This document shows positions 55,962 to 64,000 of a stretch of 64,000 nt of DNA, piece by piece; the first letter of the stretch is position 1; every line of letters begins with the position of its first letter. Made by a program: the position numbers and the translations under genes. Source of the stretch: Wenjunlia vitaminophila DSM 41686 (GTDB lineage: Bacteria; Actinomycetota; Actinomycetes; Streptomycetales; Streptomycetaceae); contig NZ_KB904635.1 in the NCBI RefSeq assembly GCF_000380165.1, positions 210,484-274,483 on the forward strand. The letters are read 5' to 3'. The notes under the pieces were generated by a model. It was not told where the DNA came from. It saw only the letters and a list, made by a program, of their open reading frames with translations, and searched no databases.

Positions 55962-56552
55962 TCAGGGGAGCGGGAACTCACCGGTGTCGACGGCCAGCCC
56001 GAACGGTTCGGGCAGCGTGATCCGCTCCCCGTACTCGACCTTCGACAGCACGCGGTAGGTGCCGTTCTCCGGCTCGCCGTGGAGGGTGGCGACCGGGCAG
56101 CCGGAACGGCAGGGATCGAGGAGCAGGTAGAGCGGGACGCCGGCCGGGGCGTAGCCGTGCACCTTGGCGATCCGGTCGTTGTGGGCGTTGCCCGGGGAAG
56201 TGATCTCCACCACGAGCTCGGCCTCACTGGCCGGAACGTGGTGTCCCGGCCGCGCCACCACCGTCTCCGGCAGCACCACGAGGTCCGGGACGTAGAGCCC
56301 CTGACGACCGGGCACGGAGACACCCAGCGTCTGGTACGCGCCCCAGTCCCCCGGGATGACGGAGTACAACGACCGCTGGAGTCGCTGAGCCGTCGCACCG
56401 CGGTCGTTGGTGGGCGGCGGTGCCATGGTGACGATCCCCTCGACGACCTCCACCGTCCAGCCCTCGGGCCCGTCCGTCCGCTCCCAGACCCCGACGAGCT
56501 CCTCCCAGCCGGGGCCGTGCTCCAGCCGGTGCTCGGCGGCGAGTGCGCTCAT
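55962..56552 (-). CDS. Uma2 family endonuclease-like protein
   Basis: A 196-residue DUF820/Uma2 protein of the PD-(D/E)xK nuclease superfamily: VEVVEGIVTMAPPPTNDRGATAQRLQRSL, YVPDLVVLPE (Asp), VEITSPGNAHNDRIAKVHGYAPAGVPLYLLLD (Glu, and a Lys downstream). Uma2 genes are common in actinobacteria and cyanobacteria, usually in several scattered copies. Their biological role is unclear. ATG at 56552 has AAGGGAA upstream. It is a solo gene. Confidence 0.88.
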   Translation of the reverse strand: MSALAAEHRLEHGPGWEELVGVWERTDGPEGWTVEVVEGIVTMAPPPTNDRGATAQRLQRSLYSVIPGDWGAYQTLGVSVPGRQGLYVPDLVVLPETVVARPGHHVPASEAELVVEITSPGNAHNDRIAKVHGYAPAGVPLYLLLDPCRSGCPVATLHGEPENGTYRVLSKVEYGERITLPEPFGLAVDTGEFPLP

Positions 56553-56648
56553 GGGTTCCCTTCGCTCGGTGCGTCACCGAGCGAAGCACGCCCAACGGAC
56601 CCGGGCCGGCCCAACGGTGGGGGTTCGTCCCTTCGGGGGCCCGCCCGG

Positions 56649-57926
56649 TCAGGCGATCCGTTCGAGCACCGTCCCGCCCCGCTGGTGCTCGGTGCCGGGC
56701 GGGGAGACCACGACCCCGTCGGCGAGGGCCTCGAGGGCGTGCGGGAACCGCTCCGGGGTGTCGGTGTGCAGGGTGAGCAGCGGTTGCCCGGCACGGACCG
56801 CGGCGCCGGGCTTGGCATGGAGCTCGACGCCGGCGGCGAGCTGGACCGCGTCCTCCTTGCGGGCCCGGCCGGCGCCCAGGCGCCAGGCGGCGACACCGAC
56901 CGCGTAGGCGTCCAGCGTGGTCAGCACCCCGTCCCGGTCCGCGGTGAGCACGTGCTGCTCCCGGGAGGTGGGCAGCGGGGCGTCCGGGTCACCGCCCTGG
57001 GCGGTGACCATGCGGCGCCAGTGGTCCATGGCCGTGCCGTCCCGCAGCGCGTCGGCCGGGTCCTTCCCGGTGGCCCCCGCCGCGGCCAGCATCTCCCGGG
57101 CCAGGGCCAGGGTGAGCGCCACCACGTCGTCGGGGCCGCCGCCGGAGAGGACCTCCACGGACTCGCGGACCTCCAGGGCGTTGCCGGCGGTCAGCCCGAG
57201 CGGGGTGGACATGTCGGTGAGCAGGGCCACGGTGGGCAGCCCGTGGTCGTGGCCGAGTCCGACCATGGTGTGGGCGAGCTCCCGGGCGTCGGACAGGTTC
57301 TTCATGAACGCGCCGGAGCCCACCTTGACGTCCAGCACCAGCGCGCCGGTCCCCTCCGCGATCTTCTTGGACATGATCGAGCTGGCGATCAGCGGCATGG
57401 ACTCCACCGTGGCGGTGACGTCCCGCAGCGCGTACAGCTTGCGGTCCGCCGGGGCCAGGCCCTCCCCGGCGGCGCAGATCACCGCCCCGGCCTCGCGGAG
57501 CACGCCGAGCATCTCCTCGTTGGACAGGGAGGCCCGCCAGCCGGGGATGGACTCCAGCTTGTCGAGGGTTCCACCGGTGTGCCCCAGGCCGCGGCCGGAG
57601 AGCTGGGGGACGGCGGCGCCGCACGCCGCCACCAGCGGGGCCAGCGGCAGGGTGATCTTGTCGCCGACGCCGCCGGTGGAGTGCTTGTCCACGGTGGGCA
57701 GCGGCAGCCCGGAGAAGTCCATCCGCTCGCCGGAGGCGATCATGGCGGCGGTCCAGCGGGCGATCTCCTGGCGGGTCATCCCGTTGAGCAGGATCGCCAT
57801 GGCGAGCGCGGACATCTGCTCGTCGGCGACCTCGCCCCGGGTGTAGGCGTCGATCACCCAGTCGATCTGCTGGTCGCTGAGCCGGCCGCGGTCGCGCTTG
57901 GTGCGGATGACGGAGATGGCGTCCAT
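56649..57926 (-). CDS. deoA: Thymidine phosphorylase
   Basis: Cleaves thymidine and deoxyuridine with phosphate to the base and deoxyribose-1-phosphate. The 425 residues contain the family signature SGRGLGHTGGTLDKLESIPG, KHSTGGVGDK (phosphate loop), VGSGAFMK and a C-terminal pyrimidine nucleoside phosphorylase domain. ATG at 57926 is chosen because of AGGAAAG nine bases upstream. It is the last gene of the leftward uptake operon, 52 bases after cdd. The deoxyribose-1-P it makes needs a mutase, possibly the one at 24.7 kb, to reach DeoC. Confidence 0.95.
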   Translation of the reverse strand: MDAISVIRTKRDRGRLSDQQIDWVIDAYTRGEVADEQMSALAMAILLNGMTRQEIARWTAAMIASGERMDFSGLPLPTVDKHSTGGVGDKITLPLAPLVAACGAAVPQLSGRGLGHTGGTLDKLESIPGWRASLSNEEMLGVLREAGAVICAAGEGLAPADRKLYALRDVTATVESMPLIASSIMSKKIAEGTGALVLDVKVGSGAFMKNLSDARELAHTMVGLGHDHGLPTVALLTDMSTPLGLTAGNALEVRESVEVLSGGGPDDVVALTLALAREMLAAAGATGKDPADALRDGTAMDHWRRMVTAQGGDPDAPLPTSREQHVLTADRDGVLTTLDAYAVGVAAWRLGAGRARKEDAVQLAAGVELHAKPGAAVRAGQPLLTLHTDTPERFPHALEALADGVVVSPPGTEHQRGGTVLERIA

Positions 57927-57978
57927 GCGGTGTGCTTTCCTCACGTGGTGGCACCGGCGGGGCGCCCCGGTCGGGGCG

Positions 57979-58401
57979 TCAGCGGGCCTTGGAGTGGTCG
58001 GCGGCCACCAGGTCGGCGGTGCCGAAGGCGTCGGGCAGGATCTCGCTCATCGGACGGATGCCGCGCGGGGTGTCCACCAGCAGCTCCGGCCCGCCGTGCT
58101 CCCAGAGCAACTGCCGGCACCGGCCGCACGGCATCAACGGGTCACCGTCGCCGTTGACGCAGCAGAAGGCGGTCAGCCGGCCGCCCCCGGTGGCGTACAG
58201 CTCGGACACCAGGCCGCACTCGGCGCAGAGGGACACCCCGTAGGCGGCGTTCTCCACGTTGCAGCCCGCCACGGTCCTGCCGTCGTCCACCAGGGCGGCG
58301 GCACCCACCGGGAAGCCCGAGTACGGGGCGTAGGCGCGGGACATCATCTCCCGCGCCGCCGCCCGCAGACCGGCCCAGTCGACGGTTGGTCGTTGGTCCA
58401 T
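57979..58401 (-). CDS. cdd: Cytidine deaminase
   Basis: Converts (deoxy)cytidine to (deoxy)uridine. It is a 140-residue tetrameric-type enzyme with PVGAAAL, the catalytic and zinc site CAECGL (Cys and the proton-shuttle Glu), and PCGRCRQLLWEHGG (two further zinc Cys). The start is ATG at 58401, immediately after the permease stop with no gap, so it is in the same operon. Confidence 0.95.
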   Translation of the reverse strand: MDQRPTVDWAGLRAAAREMMSRAYAPYSGFPVGAAALVDDGRTVAGCNVENAAYGVSLCAECGLVSELYATGGGRLTAFCCVNGDGDPLMPCGRCRQLLWEHGGPELLVDTPRGIRPMSEILPDAFGTADLVAADHSKAR

Positions 58402-59694
58402 CTACGTGCCCTCTCCACGTCTGTAGGGGATGCCGTCGGCCTTGGGCATCCGTAGTCGCTGCGAGGAGAACGCGAGCACCAGCAGCGTGGTGAGGTACGG
58501 CGCGGCCTGGATGAACTCGGCGGGAACCTCGTCGGACAGCACGTACCACACCGCGGAGCCGGCTCCGAAGACCACGCTGAACGATGCCGCCAGATAGCTG
58601 CGCCGGTAGAGCTGCCAGAGGGCGAGCAGGACCAGCAGCACCGCCAGGAGCAGCAGCAGCGCCCGCACGTTGTCGTTGTTCCGCAGTCGGAGGCTGTCGG
58701 TGAAGCCGAACAGGCCGGCGCCCATGGCCAGGCCACCGGGCCGCCAGTTACCGAAGATCATCGCGGCGAGGCCGATGTAGCCGCGTCCGCTGGTCTGCCC
58801 CTCCCGGTAGAAGTCCGCGGTGACCTCGGCCAGGAAGACACCGCCGAGGCCGGCCAGCGCCCCCGACGTGATCACGCCGATGTACTTGTAGAGGTAGACG
58901 TTGACGCCGAGGCTCTCCGCGGCGACCGGTGCCTCACCGCAGGACCGCAGCCGCAGGCCGAACGGGGTGCGCCACAGCACCAGGAAGCTCAACGGGACCA
59001 GCGTCACCGCGATCACGGTGAGCGCGGAGATGTCCCTGACCAGGCCGCCGCAGAGCCCCGCGAGGTCGGAGACGAGGAACCAGTGCTCGCGGTTGATGTC
59101 GGTCAACCAGTCCGCGAGGTGGGGCACGGTCCAGCGGGGCAGCGGGTCGATGTTCGGGGACTGCACCGGGGTGCCGCCCTGGACCCCGTCGAAGGCCAGC
59201 CGGGACAGGTACTGGGTGGCCCCGCCGGCCAGGATGTTGATGGCCACACCGGAGATGATGTGGTTCACCCCGAAGGTGACGGTGACCACCGCGTGGGTCA
59301 GGCCGCCGAGCGCGCCCCCGAGGACGCCCACCAGCACGCCCACCCAGGGGCCCCACTGGTACCCGGCCCAGGCCCCACACCAGGTGCCCAGGATCATCAT
59401 GCCCTCGAGACCGATGTTGACCACACCGGCGCGCTCGGCCCACAGCCCGCCCAGGCCGGCGAGACCGACCGGGACGGCGAGCTGCAGCGCGGCGGCGGCC
59501 TGCCCGTCGGAGGTCAGGTCGTGCGCCCCGGTGACCACCCGGACGGCGGAGAACAGCACAAGACCGGCCGCCACCAACAGCAGCACCACGGGCAGGCTCA
59601 TCTGGCGGCGGATCGTCTTCCGCGCCGTCGGAGCCGCGGGAGCCTTGGGAGCCTTGGGGCTCGTGGTGGTCGTGGTCGTCGGCGTACTGGTCAC
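58402..59694 (-). CDS. Nucleoside ABC transporter permease (second)
   Basis: A 430-residue BPD_transp_2-type permease with about ten hydrophobic segments. It starts with a Thr/Pro/Ala-rich cytoplasmic stretch. Family markers include ERAGVVNIGLEGMMI, FGVNHIISGVAIN, TPFGLRLRSCGEAPVAAESLGVN (the coupling loop) and GRGYIGLAAMIFGNWRP. It would form the channel with the upstream permease for nucleosides delivered by the BMP lipoprotein. GTG at 59694 has GGAGG 7 bases upstream and overlaps the preceding stop by 4 bases. Confidence 0.93.
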   Translation of the reverse strand: MTSTPTTTTTTSPKAPKAPAAPTARKTIRRQMSLPVVLLLVAAGLVLFSAVRVVTGAHDLTSDGQAAAALQLAVPVGLAGLGGLWAERAGVVNIGLEGMMILGTWCGAWAGYQWGPWVGVLVGVLGGALGGLTHAVVTVTFGVNHIISGVAINILAGGATQYLSRLAFDGVQGGTPVQSPNIDPLPRWTVPHLADWLTDINREHWFLVSDLAGLCGGLVRDISALTVIAVTLVPLSFLVLWRTPFGLRLRSCGEAPVAAESLGVNVYLYKYIGVITSGALAGLGGVFLAEVTADFYREGQTSGRGYIGLAAMIFGNWRPGGLAMGAGLFGFTDSLRLRNNDNVRALLLLLAVLLVLLALWQLYRRSYLAASFSVVFGAGSAVWYVLSDEVPAEFIQAAPYLTTLLVLAFSSQRLRMPKADGIPYRRGEGT

Positions 59695-60815
59695 GCCGCC
59701 ACCTCCGTAACGTTGCGCCGCGCGGCCTGGGCGAGTTCCTCGCCCACGCGCTGTTGCTGGCGCCGCAGTCCGTAGCGGCGGACCAGCTCGTAGGCGACCA
59801 CCACGGAGATCACGATCAGGCCCTGCATGATCGTGGCGATCTCCTTCTCGAACCCGTTGAAGTCCAGGTTCGGCGCGGAACGGTCGAGGAACGCCCAGAG
59901 CAGCGCGCCGAAGGCGATGCCCAGGGGGTTGTTGCGGCCGAGCAGGGCGATGGCGATGCCGGTGAAACCGACACCGGCCGGGAAGTCCGCCACGCCGTAG
60001 GAGTGGCTCTCGCCGAGTAGCTGCGGCATGCCGATCAGCCCGGCGATGCCGCCGGAGAGCAGCATGCTGTACAGCACCATGCGTTTGGTGTCCACGCCAC
60101 TGGCGACCGCCGCGGACTCCGAGGCGCCGGCGGCCCGCAGGTCGAACCCGAAGGTGGTGCGGTTGAGCAGGTAGTGGAAGCCGATGCCGACGGCGACCGC
60201 GATGAAGATGAAGCCGTAGACCTCCATCGTCCGGCCGTCCACGTCCACCGGGATGCCGGGGAAGTCCGCCGAGTCGGCCAGCGGCTCGGTGGTCAGTTGG
60301 TCGCTGCCCTGGGGCAGCACGCCCAGCAGCGAGTCCCGCATCAGATAGGCGATCAGCGCCGTGGCCACGGCGTTCAGCATGATGGTGGAGACCACCTCGC
60401 TGACCCCGCGGTGGGTCTTCAGCACGCCCGCCACCCCGGACCAGACCGCGCCCACCAGGATCGCGGTGACCAGGATCAGGGTCATGTGCAACGGCCCGGG
60501 AAGGGTGACCGCGCCGCCGACCGCCGCGGCCAGCATGGCGGCGATCCGGTACTGGCCGTCCACCCCGATGTTGAACAGGTTCATCCGGAAGCCGATCGCC
60601 ACCGCGACGGCCGCCAGGTAGTAGGTGGTGGCCCGGTTGAGGATGAGCACCTGGGTGTCGGCGTTGGCCGAGTACTCGAGCATCAGCCGGAACGCCTCGA
60701 TCGGGTCCTTGCCCGAGGCCGCCACGATGCCCGAACTGAGCGCCATGGCCACCACGACCGCCAGAACGGGGGCGGCGAGCGCGAGGACCAGCTTCTCCTT
60801 GTCGATCCGCTTCAT
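59691..60815 (-). CDS. Nucleoside ABC transporter permease (first)
   Basis: A 374-residue BPD_transp_2 permease with about ten membrane segments: FRMNLFNIGVDGQYRIAAM, KTHRGVSEVVSTIMLNAVA, TTFGFDLRAAGASESAAVASGVDTKR and FTGIAIALLGRNNPLGIAFGALLWAFL are typical of the RbsC/YufP-like half. The ATG overlaps the ATPase stop by 4 bases (ATGA) and its own stop overlaps the next gene (GTGA), so the three transport genes are tightly coupled. Confidence 0.93.
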   Translation of the reverse strand: MKRIDKEKLVLALAAPVLAVVVAMALSSGIVAASGKDPIEAFRLMLEYSANADTQVLILNRATTYYLAAVAVAIGFRMNLFNIGVDGQYRIAAMLAAAVGGAVTLPGPLHMTLILVTAILVGAVWSGVAGVLKTHRGVSEVVSTIMLNAVATALIAYLMRDSLLGVLPQGSDQLTTEPLADSADFPGIPVDVDGRTMEVYGFIFIAVAVGIGFHYLLNRTTFGFDLRAAGASESAAVASGVDTKRMVLYSMLLSGGIAGLIGMPQLLGESHSYGVADFPAGVGFTGIAIALLGRNNPLGIAFGALLWAFLDRSAPNLDFNGFEKEIATIMQGLIVISVVVAYELVRRYGLRRQQQRVGEELAQAARRNVTEVAA

Positions 60816-62569
60816 CGCTCCTCCCCCGTGTCCGCGGCCGCGTCTGGGCCCGTGTCGGGGCCCGCGTCGGGGCTCGTGTCGGGGCCCGCGTCAGGGCCCG
60901 TGTCGGGGCTCGTGTCGGCGCCGGCCCCGCTTCCGGGAGCGGCCGTGCCACCGGAGGGCGGTGCGCCCTCGGGGGCCGTGCCGCCTTCGGTGTCGGCGTC
61001 GCCCGGCTCGTGGTGTTCCAGGTGGCCCGCGGCGGCCCCGGTCATCGCGCTGCCCAGTTCCTGGGAGGTGACGGTGGCCGGGTCGGCGTCGGCGACCAGC
61101 CGTCCCCGGTACATCACCCGGATGGTGTCGGACAGGCCGATCAGTTCGTCGAGGTCCGCGGAGATCAGCAGCACCGCGAGGCCCTCGCGGCGCGCCGCCC
61201 GGATCTGGTCCCAGATCTGGGCCTGCGCCCCGACGTCCACGCCCCGGGTCGGGTGCGCGGCGATCAGCAGCCTGGGGTGGTGGCTCATCTCCCGGCCGAC
61301 GATCAGCTTCTGCTGGTTGCCACCGGACAGCGACGCCGCGGTGACCTCGATGCCCGGGGTGCGCACGTCGTACTCCTCGACGATGCGCCGGGTGTCCGCC
61401 CGGGCCGCCCTGGGGTCGAGCCAGGGGCCCTTGCTGTTGGGGCTCTCCCCGACGTGGCCCAGGATGCGGTTCTCCCACAGCGGGGACTCGAGCAGCAGCC
61501 CGTGCCGGTGCCGGTCCTCGGGGATGTAGCCGACGCCGCCCTCGCGCCGGCGCCGGGTGGGCCACGCGGTCACGTCCTGCTCACCGAGGACCACCGTGCC
61601 CTCGTCGGCCGGGCGGGCACCGATCAGCACGTCGATCAGCTCCGTCTGGCCGTTGCCCTCCACCCCGGCGATGCCGAGCACCTCGCCACGGTGGATGGTG
61701 AAGGACACGCCGTCCAGCAGCCGGCGTCCGTTCTCGTCGCCGCCCAGGCCCAGCTCGGTGACGGTGAGCATCGGGGTGTCGGTGACGGTGGACTCGCGGG
61801 TCTGCGGGGACGGCAGTTCGCTGCCCACCATCAACTCGGCGAGCTGGCGGGCGTTGACGTCGCCGGGGAGCACCGAGGCGACGGTGGTGCCGCGCCGGAT
61901 GACGGTGATCTCGTCGGCGACCGACAGCACCTCGTCCAGCTTGTGCGAGATGAAGATGACGGTGAGTCCCTCGGACTTCAGCTCCCGCAGGTTCGCGAAG
62001 AGCGCGTCCACCTCCTGGGGGACCAGGACCGCGGTGGGCTCGTCCAGGATCAGGATGCGGGCCCCCCGGTAGAGGACCTTGAGGATCTCCACCCGCTGCC
62101 GGTCGGCCACACCGAGGTCCTCGACCAGGGCGTCGGGCCGGATGCCGAGGCCGTAGGCGTCGGATATCTCCCGCATCCTGGCCCGCGCGGCGTCGCGGAT
62201 GCCGTGCCGTTTCTCCGCGCCCAGGACGGTGTTCTCCAGCACGGTGAGGTTGTCGGCCAGCATGAAGTGCTGGTGGACCATCCCGATGCCCCGGGCGATG
62301 GCGTCGCTCGGGGTGTGGAGCGAGACCTGCTCGCCGTCGATGGCGATGGTGCCCTCGTCCGGCCGTTGCATGCCGTAGAGGATCTTCATCAGGGTGGACT
62401 TGCCGGCTCCGTTCTCGCCGACGATGGCGTGCACGGTGCCGCGGCGGACGGTGATGTCGATGTCGTGGTTGGCGACGACGCCGGGGAAGCGCTTGGTGAT
62501 GCCGTGCAGTTCGACGGCTGTGGGCGGACTGCCGGCGAGGCCGCCGGCGTGGGCTCCGTCGGCTTTGAT
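60812..62569 (-). CDS. Nucleoside ABC transporter ATPase (tandem domains)
   Basis: A 585-residue protein with two ABC ATPase domains, as in RbsA/YufO. Domain 1: ELHGITKRFPGVVANHDIDI, Walker A GENGAGKST, signature LGVADRQRVEI and Walker B LILDEPTAVL. Domain 2: an altered P-loop GVEGNGQTEL (the Walker A Lys is absent, as is usual in this subfamily), signature LSGGNQQKLIVGREM and LLIAAHPTRGVD. The tail is 12-bp repeats coding for PDTGPDAG-type peptides. No ATG, GTG or TTG is available at the N-terminus: the first canonical start is GTG at 62434, inside domain 1. I place the start at ATC 62569 because GGAGAG lies 6 bases upstream and all of domain 1 follows. Confidence 0.9.
   Translation of the reverse strand: MKADGAHAGGLAGSPPTAVELHGITKRFPGVVANHDIDITVRRGTVHAIVGENGAGKSTLMKILYGMQRPDEGTIAIDGEQVSLHTPSDAIARGIGMVHQHFMLADNLTVLENTVLGAEKRHGIRDAARARMREISDAYGLGIRPDALVEDLGVADRQRVEILKVLYRGARILILDEPTAVLVPQEVDALFANLRELKSEGLTVIFISHKLDEVLSVADEITVIRRGTTVASVLPGDVNARQLAELMVGSELPSPQTRESTVTDTPMLTVTELGLGGDENGRRLLDGVSFTIHRGEVLGIAGVEGNGQTELIDVLIGARPADEGTVVLGEQDVTAWPTRRRREGGVGYIPEDRHRHGLLLESPLWENRILGHVGESPNSKGPWLDPRAARADTRRIVEEYDVRTPGIEVTAASLSGGNQQKLIVGREMSHHPRLLIAAHPTRGVDVGAQAQIWDQIRAARREGLAVLLISADLDELIGLSDTIRVMYRGRLVADADPATVTSQELGSAMTGAAAGHLEHHEPGDADTEGGTAPEGAPPSGGTAAPGSGAGADTSPDTGPDAGPDTSPDAGPDTGPDAAADTGEER
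60840..60911 (-). repeat. 12-bp tandem repeats in ABC ATPase tail
   Basis: Six 12-base units (60840-60911), alternating gtgtcggggccc-like and gcgtcggggctc-like, code for the acidic 4-residue repeats GPDT/GPDA/SPDT at the C-terminus of the ATPase. They are mostly identical in sequence, so probably made by slippage. Confidence 0.85.
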
Positions 62570-62904
62570 GGCGCACTCTCCAGGGGGTGGCGGGACGGGG
62601 CGGGTCAGGGTGCCTTGGCCGGGCAGCGCCGGCCCCGGCGCCCGGGCGGACCGGAGTCGAGCGGCGGACGTGGAGTCAACCGTCTGGGGAACGGCGGTGG
62701 TTCACGAGGGGACCGGGTTCCCGGCCGGTCTCCCGGTCGGGGCCGGGGCGTGCGCCGGGGCCCGGAGGAGGGGGACCGCCGCTCCTCCGGGCCGGTCCTG
62801 GGTGCCGGGGGTGCGGCGGGGGCCCGCCGCCGTGACGCCGAAGTCAGCCGTGCGGAGTGCCCGGGGCAGGTGGCGGTGCGTCGCGCCCCGGGCTCACCTG
62901 GGGC
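62570..62904. other. Gap between BMP gene and ABC ATPase gene
   Basis: 335 bases without a credible gene; the reading frames are Gly/Arg-rich strings. The region has several G/C-rich inverted segments that could attenuate transcription so that more lipoprotein than transporter is made. This is a common arrangement in binding-protein ABC operons, but I cannot pick a specific hairpin with confidence. Confidence 0.45.
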
Positions 62905-63954
62905 CTACGGCTTGTCGTTCACCTTGAGCTCACCGGAGATGATCTTCTCCTTGGCCGCCTCGATCTTCGTCACTGTCTCCTTCTTGGCGGCGAAGTCCGG
63001 GTTGGACACGGAGAAGCCCACACCGTCGTCCTTCAGGGAGAACTCGTGCACCCCGGTCATCGGCTTCTTGTCCTCCACGACGCTCTTGATGAAGTCGTAG
63101 ACGGCGCCTGAGCAGTTCTTGGTCGCCGAGGTGAGGATGACGTTCTTGTAGGCGGCCAGGCTCTTCTGGTTGTACTGGTCCTGGTCCACGCCGATGGCCC
63201 ACTTGTTCTTGGCCTGGGAGATGGTCTTGATCGCGCCGTCCCCCGAGGCGCCCGCGGCGGAGTAGATCACGTCCGCGCCGCTGTCCAACTGGCCCTTGGC
63301 CGCGTTGGCGCCCTCAGCCGGGTCACCGAAGCCCTTGCTGTAGTTCGGCGGGCTCGCCAGGTACTTGACCAGCACCTTGGTTCCCGGCTTGGCGTACTCC
63401 ACGCCCTGCCGGTACCCCGCCTCGAACTTCTCGATCAGCGGCATCTTCACCCCGCCGATGAAGCCGACCTTTCCGGTCTTGGTCTCCAGCGCCGCCGCCA
63501 TGCCGACGAGGAACGAGCTCTGTTCCTCGGTGAAGACCAGGTTGGCGATGTTGTCGCCGGTGTTGTCCGAGGCGTCCACCACCGCGAAGCTGGTCTTGGG
63601 GAACTGGTCGGCCACCTTCTTGACGGACTTGGAGTAGACGGCGCCGACGCCGATGACGGGGTTGTACCCCTCCTTGGCGAGCTGCGTCAGCCGCTGCACC
63701 TTGTCGTCCTCGGACTCGCCATCGCGGGGCGTCAGGGCCTTGCCCTTGATGTCGAACTCCTTCATCGCCTTCTCCATACCGGCGTATGAGGCGTCGTTGA
63801 AGGAGTTGTCTCCGCGGCCTCCGACGTCGAAGGCCAGGCCTATGCCCTTGTCCTTGGAGCCGCTGTCGTCGGAGCTGCTGCCGCCGCAGGCGGTAGCGGT
63901 GAGCGCGAGCGCCCCAGCGATCGTCACCGCGGCGAGCTTGGTTACCTGGCGCAA
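62905..63954 (-). CDS. BMP-family nucleoside-binding lipoprotein
   Basis: A 349-residue basic-membrane-protein-type (PnrA-like) substrate-binding lipoprotein. The signal peptide ends in LTATAC-GG (lipobox Cys at about residue 23). The mature part has GLAFDVGGRGDNSFNDASYAGM, VGAVYSKSVKKVADQFP, FIGGVKMPLIEKFEAGYRQGVEYA and VIYSAAGASGDGAIKTI, typical of nucleoside binding. It is the receptor for the downstream ABC permease/ATPase set. The start is TTG at 63954 with GGGGGA eight bases upstream. In S. coelicolor I recall two adjacent BMP genes here, so a second copy may lie just beyond the window. Confidence 0.93.
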   Translation of the reverse strand: MRQVTKLAAVTIAGALALTATACGGSSSDDSGSKDKGIGLAFDVGGRGDNSFNDASYAGMEKAMKEFDIKGKALTPRDGESEDDKVQRLTQLAKEGYNPVIGVGAVYSKSVKKVADQFPKTSFAVVDASDNTGDNIANLVFTEEQSSFLVGMAAALETKTGKVGFIGGVKMPLIEKFEAGYRQGVEYAKPGTKVLVKYLASPPNYSKGFGDPAEGANAAKGQLDSGADVIYSAAGASGDGAIKTISQAKNKWAIGVDQDQYNQKSLAAYKNVILTSATKNCSGAVYDFIKSVVEDKKPMTGVHEFSLKDDGVGFSVSNPDFAAKKETVTKIEAAKEKIISGELKVNDKP

Positions 63955-64000
63955 CGGGTTTTCCCCCTCTGTGCATAGCGCGCCGTGGCGGCGCTGGTCG

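Noticed and set aside
62434-62434. GTG at 62434 as the start of the ABC ATPase
   Set aside because: It would delete the first beta strands of the ATPase domain, and there is no ribosome-binding site in front of it.
1-64000. tRNA or rRNA genes, CRISPR arrays, intact insertion sequences or prophage genes
   Set aside because: I looked for tRNA arms, regularly spaced repeats with unique spacers, transposase genes with inverted ends and phage structural genes and found none beyond the TnpB remnant.

Overview
The window is a high-GC actinobacterial chromosome segment, most likely from Streptomyces or a close relative. The evidence is the very GC-rich third codon positions, GTG/TTG starts, leaderless genes, a sortase-E LAXTG protein, an AfsQ1/AfsQ2/SigQ locus, and a gene order that, from memory, follows the Streptomyces coelicolor core block around SCO4884-SCO4934 read in reverse. 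I see no tRNA, rRNA, CRISPR array or intact transposon.

Layout. 0-17.8 kb is core metabolism and signalling: an L,D-transpeptidase lipoprotein, a small LAXTG surface protein, hutH, a GAF-GGDEF protein, an enoyl-CoA hydratase, the class III adenylate cyclase cya, birA, the acyl-CoA carboxylase genes pccB, accE and accA2 with maf between them, a DeoR-family regulator, an LpdA-like flavoprotein and a gamma-glutamylcyclotransferase-like gene. 17.8-23.5 kb is an accessory patch dense in regulators: two WYL proteins, an ArsR/SRPBCC pair, a hydrolase, a cupin, and DUF6157-like and DUF3224-like proteins. 23.7-26.4 kb holds purine nucleoside phosphorylase and a phosphohexomutase-family enzyme. 26.4-36.5 kb is a second accessory island: two GH78-type rhamnosidases, a STAND NTPase with a TPR-like tail, a Gfo/Idh oxidoreductase, and a protein with a possible ADP-ribosyltransferase fold plus HEAT repeats. 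36.5-40.8 kb returns to the core with a PH-like membrane protein, deoC and two aldehyde-dehydrogenase-family genes. 40.9-49.4 kb holds the sigQ / afsQ1-afsQ2 signalling locus flanked by two secreted low-complexity repeat proteins. 49.6-56.6 kb holds add and a variable stretch (PhzF, a decayed TnpB, a small RHH protein, a hydrolase, LysR-MFS, Uma2). 56.6-64 kb is a nucleoside uptake and salvage operon reading leftward: BMP lipoprotein, ABC ATPase, two permeases, cdd and deoA.

How the genes work together. The unifying theme is nucleoside salvage. BMP-ABC uptake feeds Cdd, DeoA, Add and purine nucleoside phosphorylase. The mutase next to the phosphorylase could convert (deoxy)ribose-1-P to the 5-phosphate. 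DeoC then cleaves deoxyribose-5-P to acetaldehyde and glyceraldehyde-3-P, and the adjacent aldehyde dehydrogenase could oxidise the acetaldehyde. Three separated transcription units of this pathway (purine nucleoside phosphorylase, deoC, add) carry the same dyad CTACGCG(C/T)GTAG just upstream of starts that look leaderless, which suggests one shared repressor not identified here. In the accessory island, the STAND gene contains the only in-frame TTA (bldA-type) codon I found by eye in the window, so its product may be made only during development.
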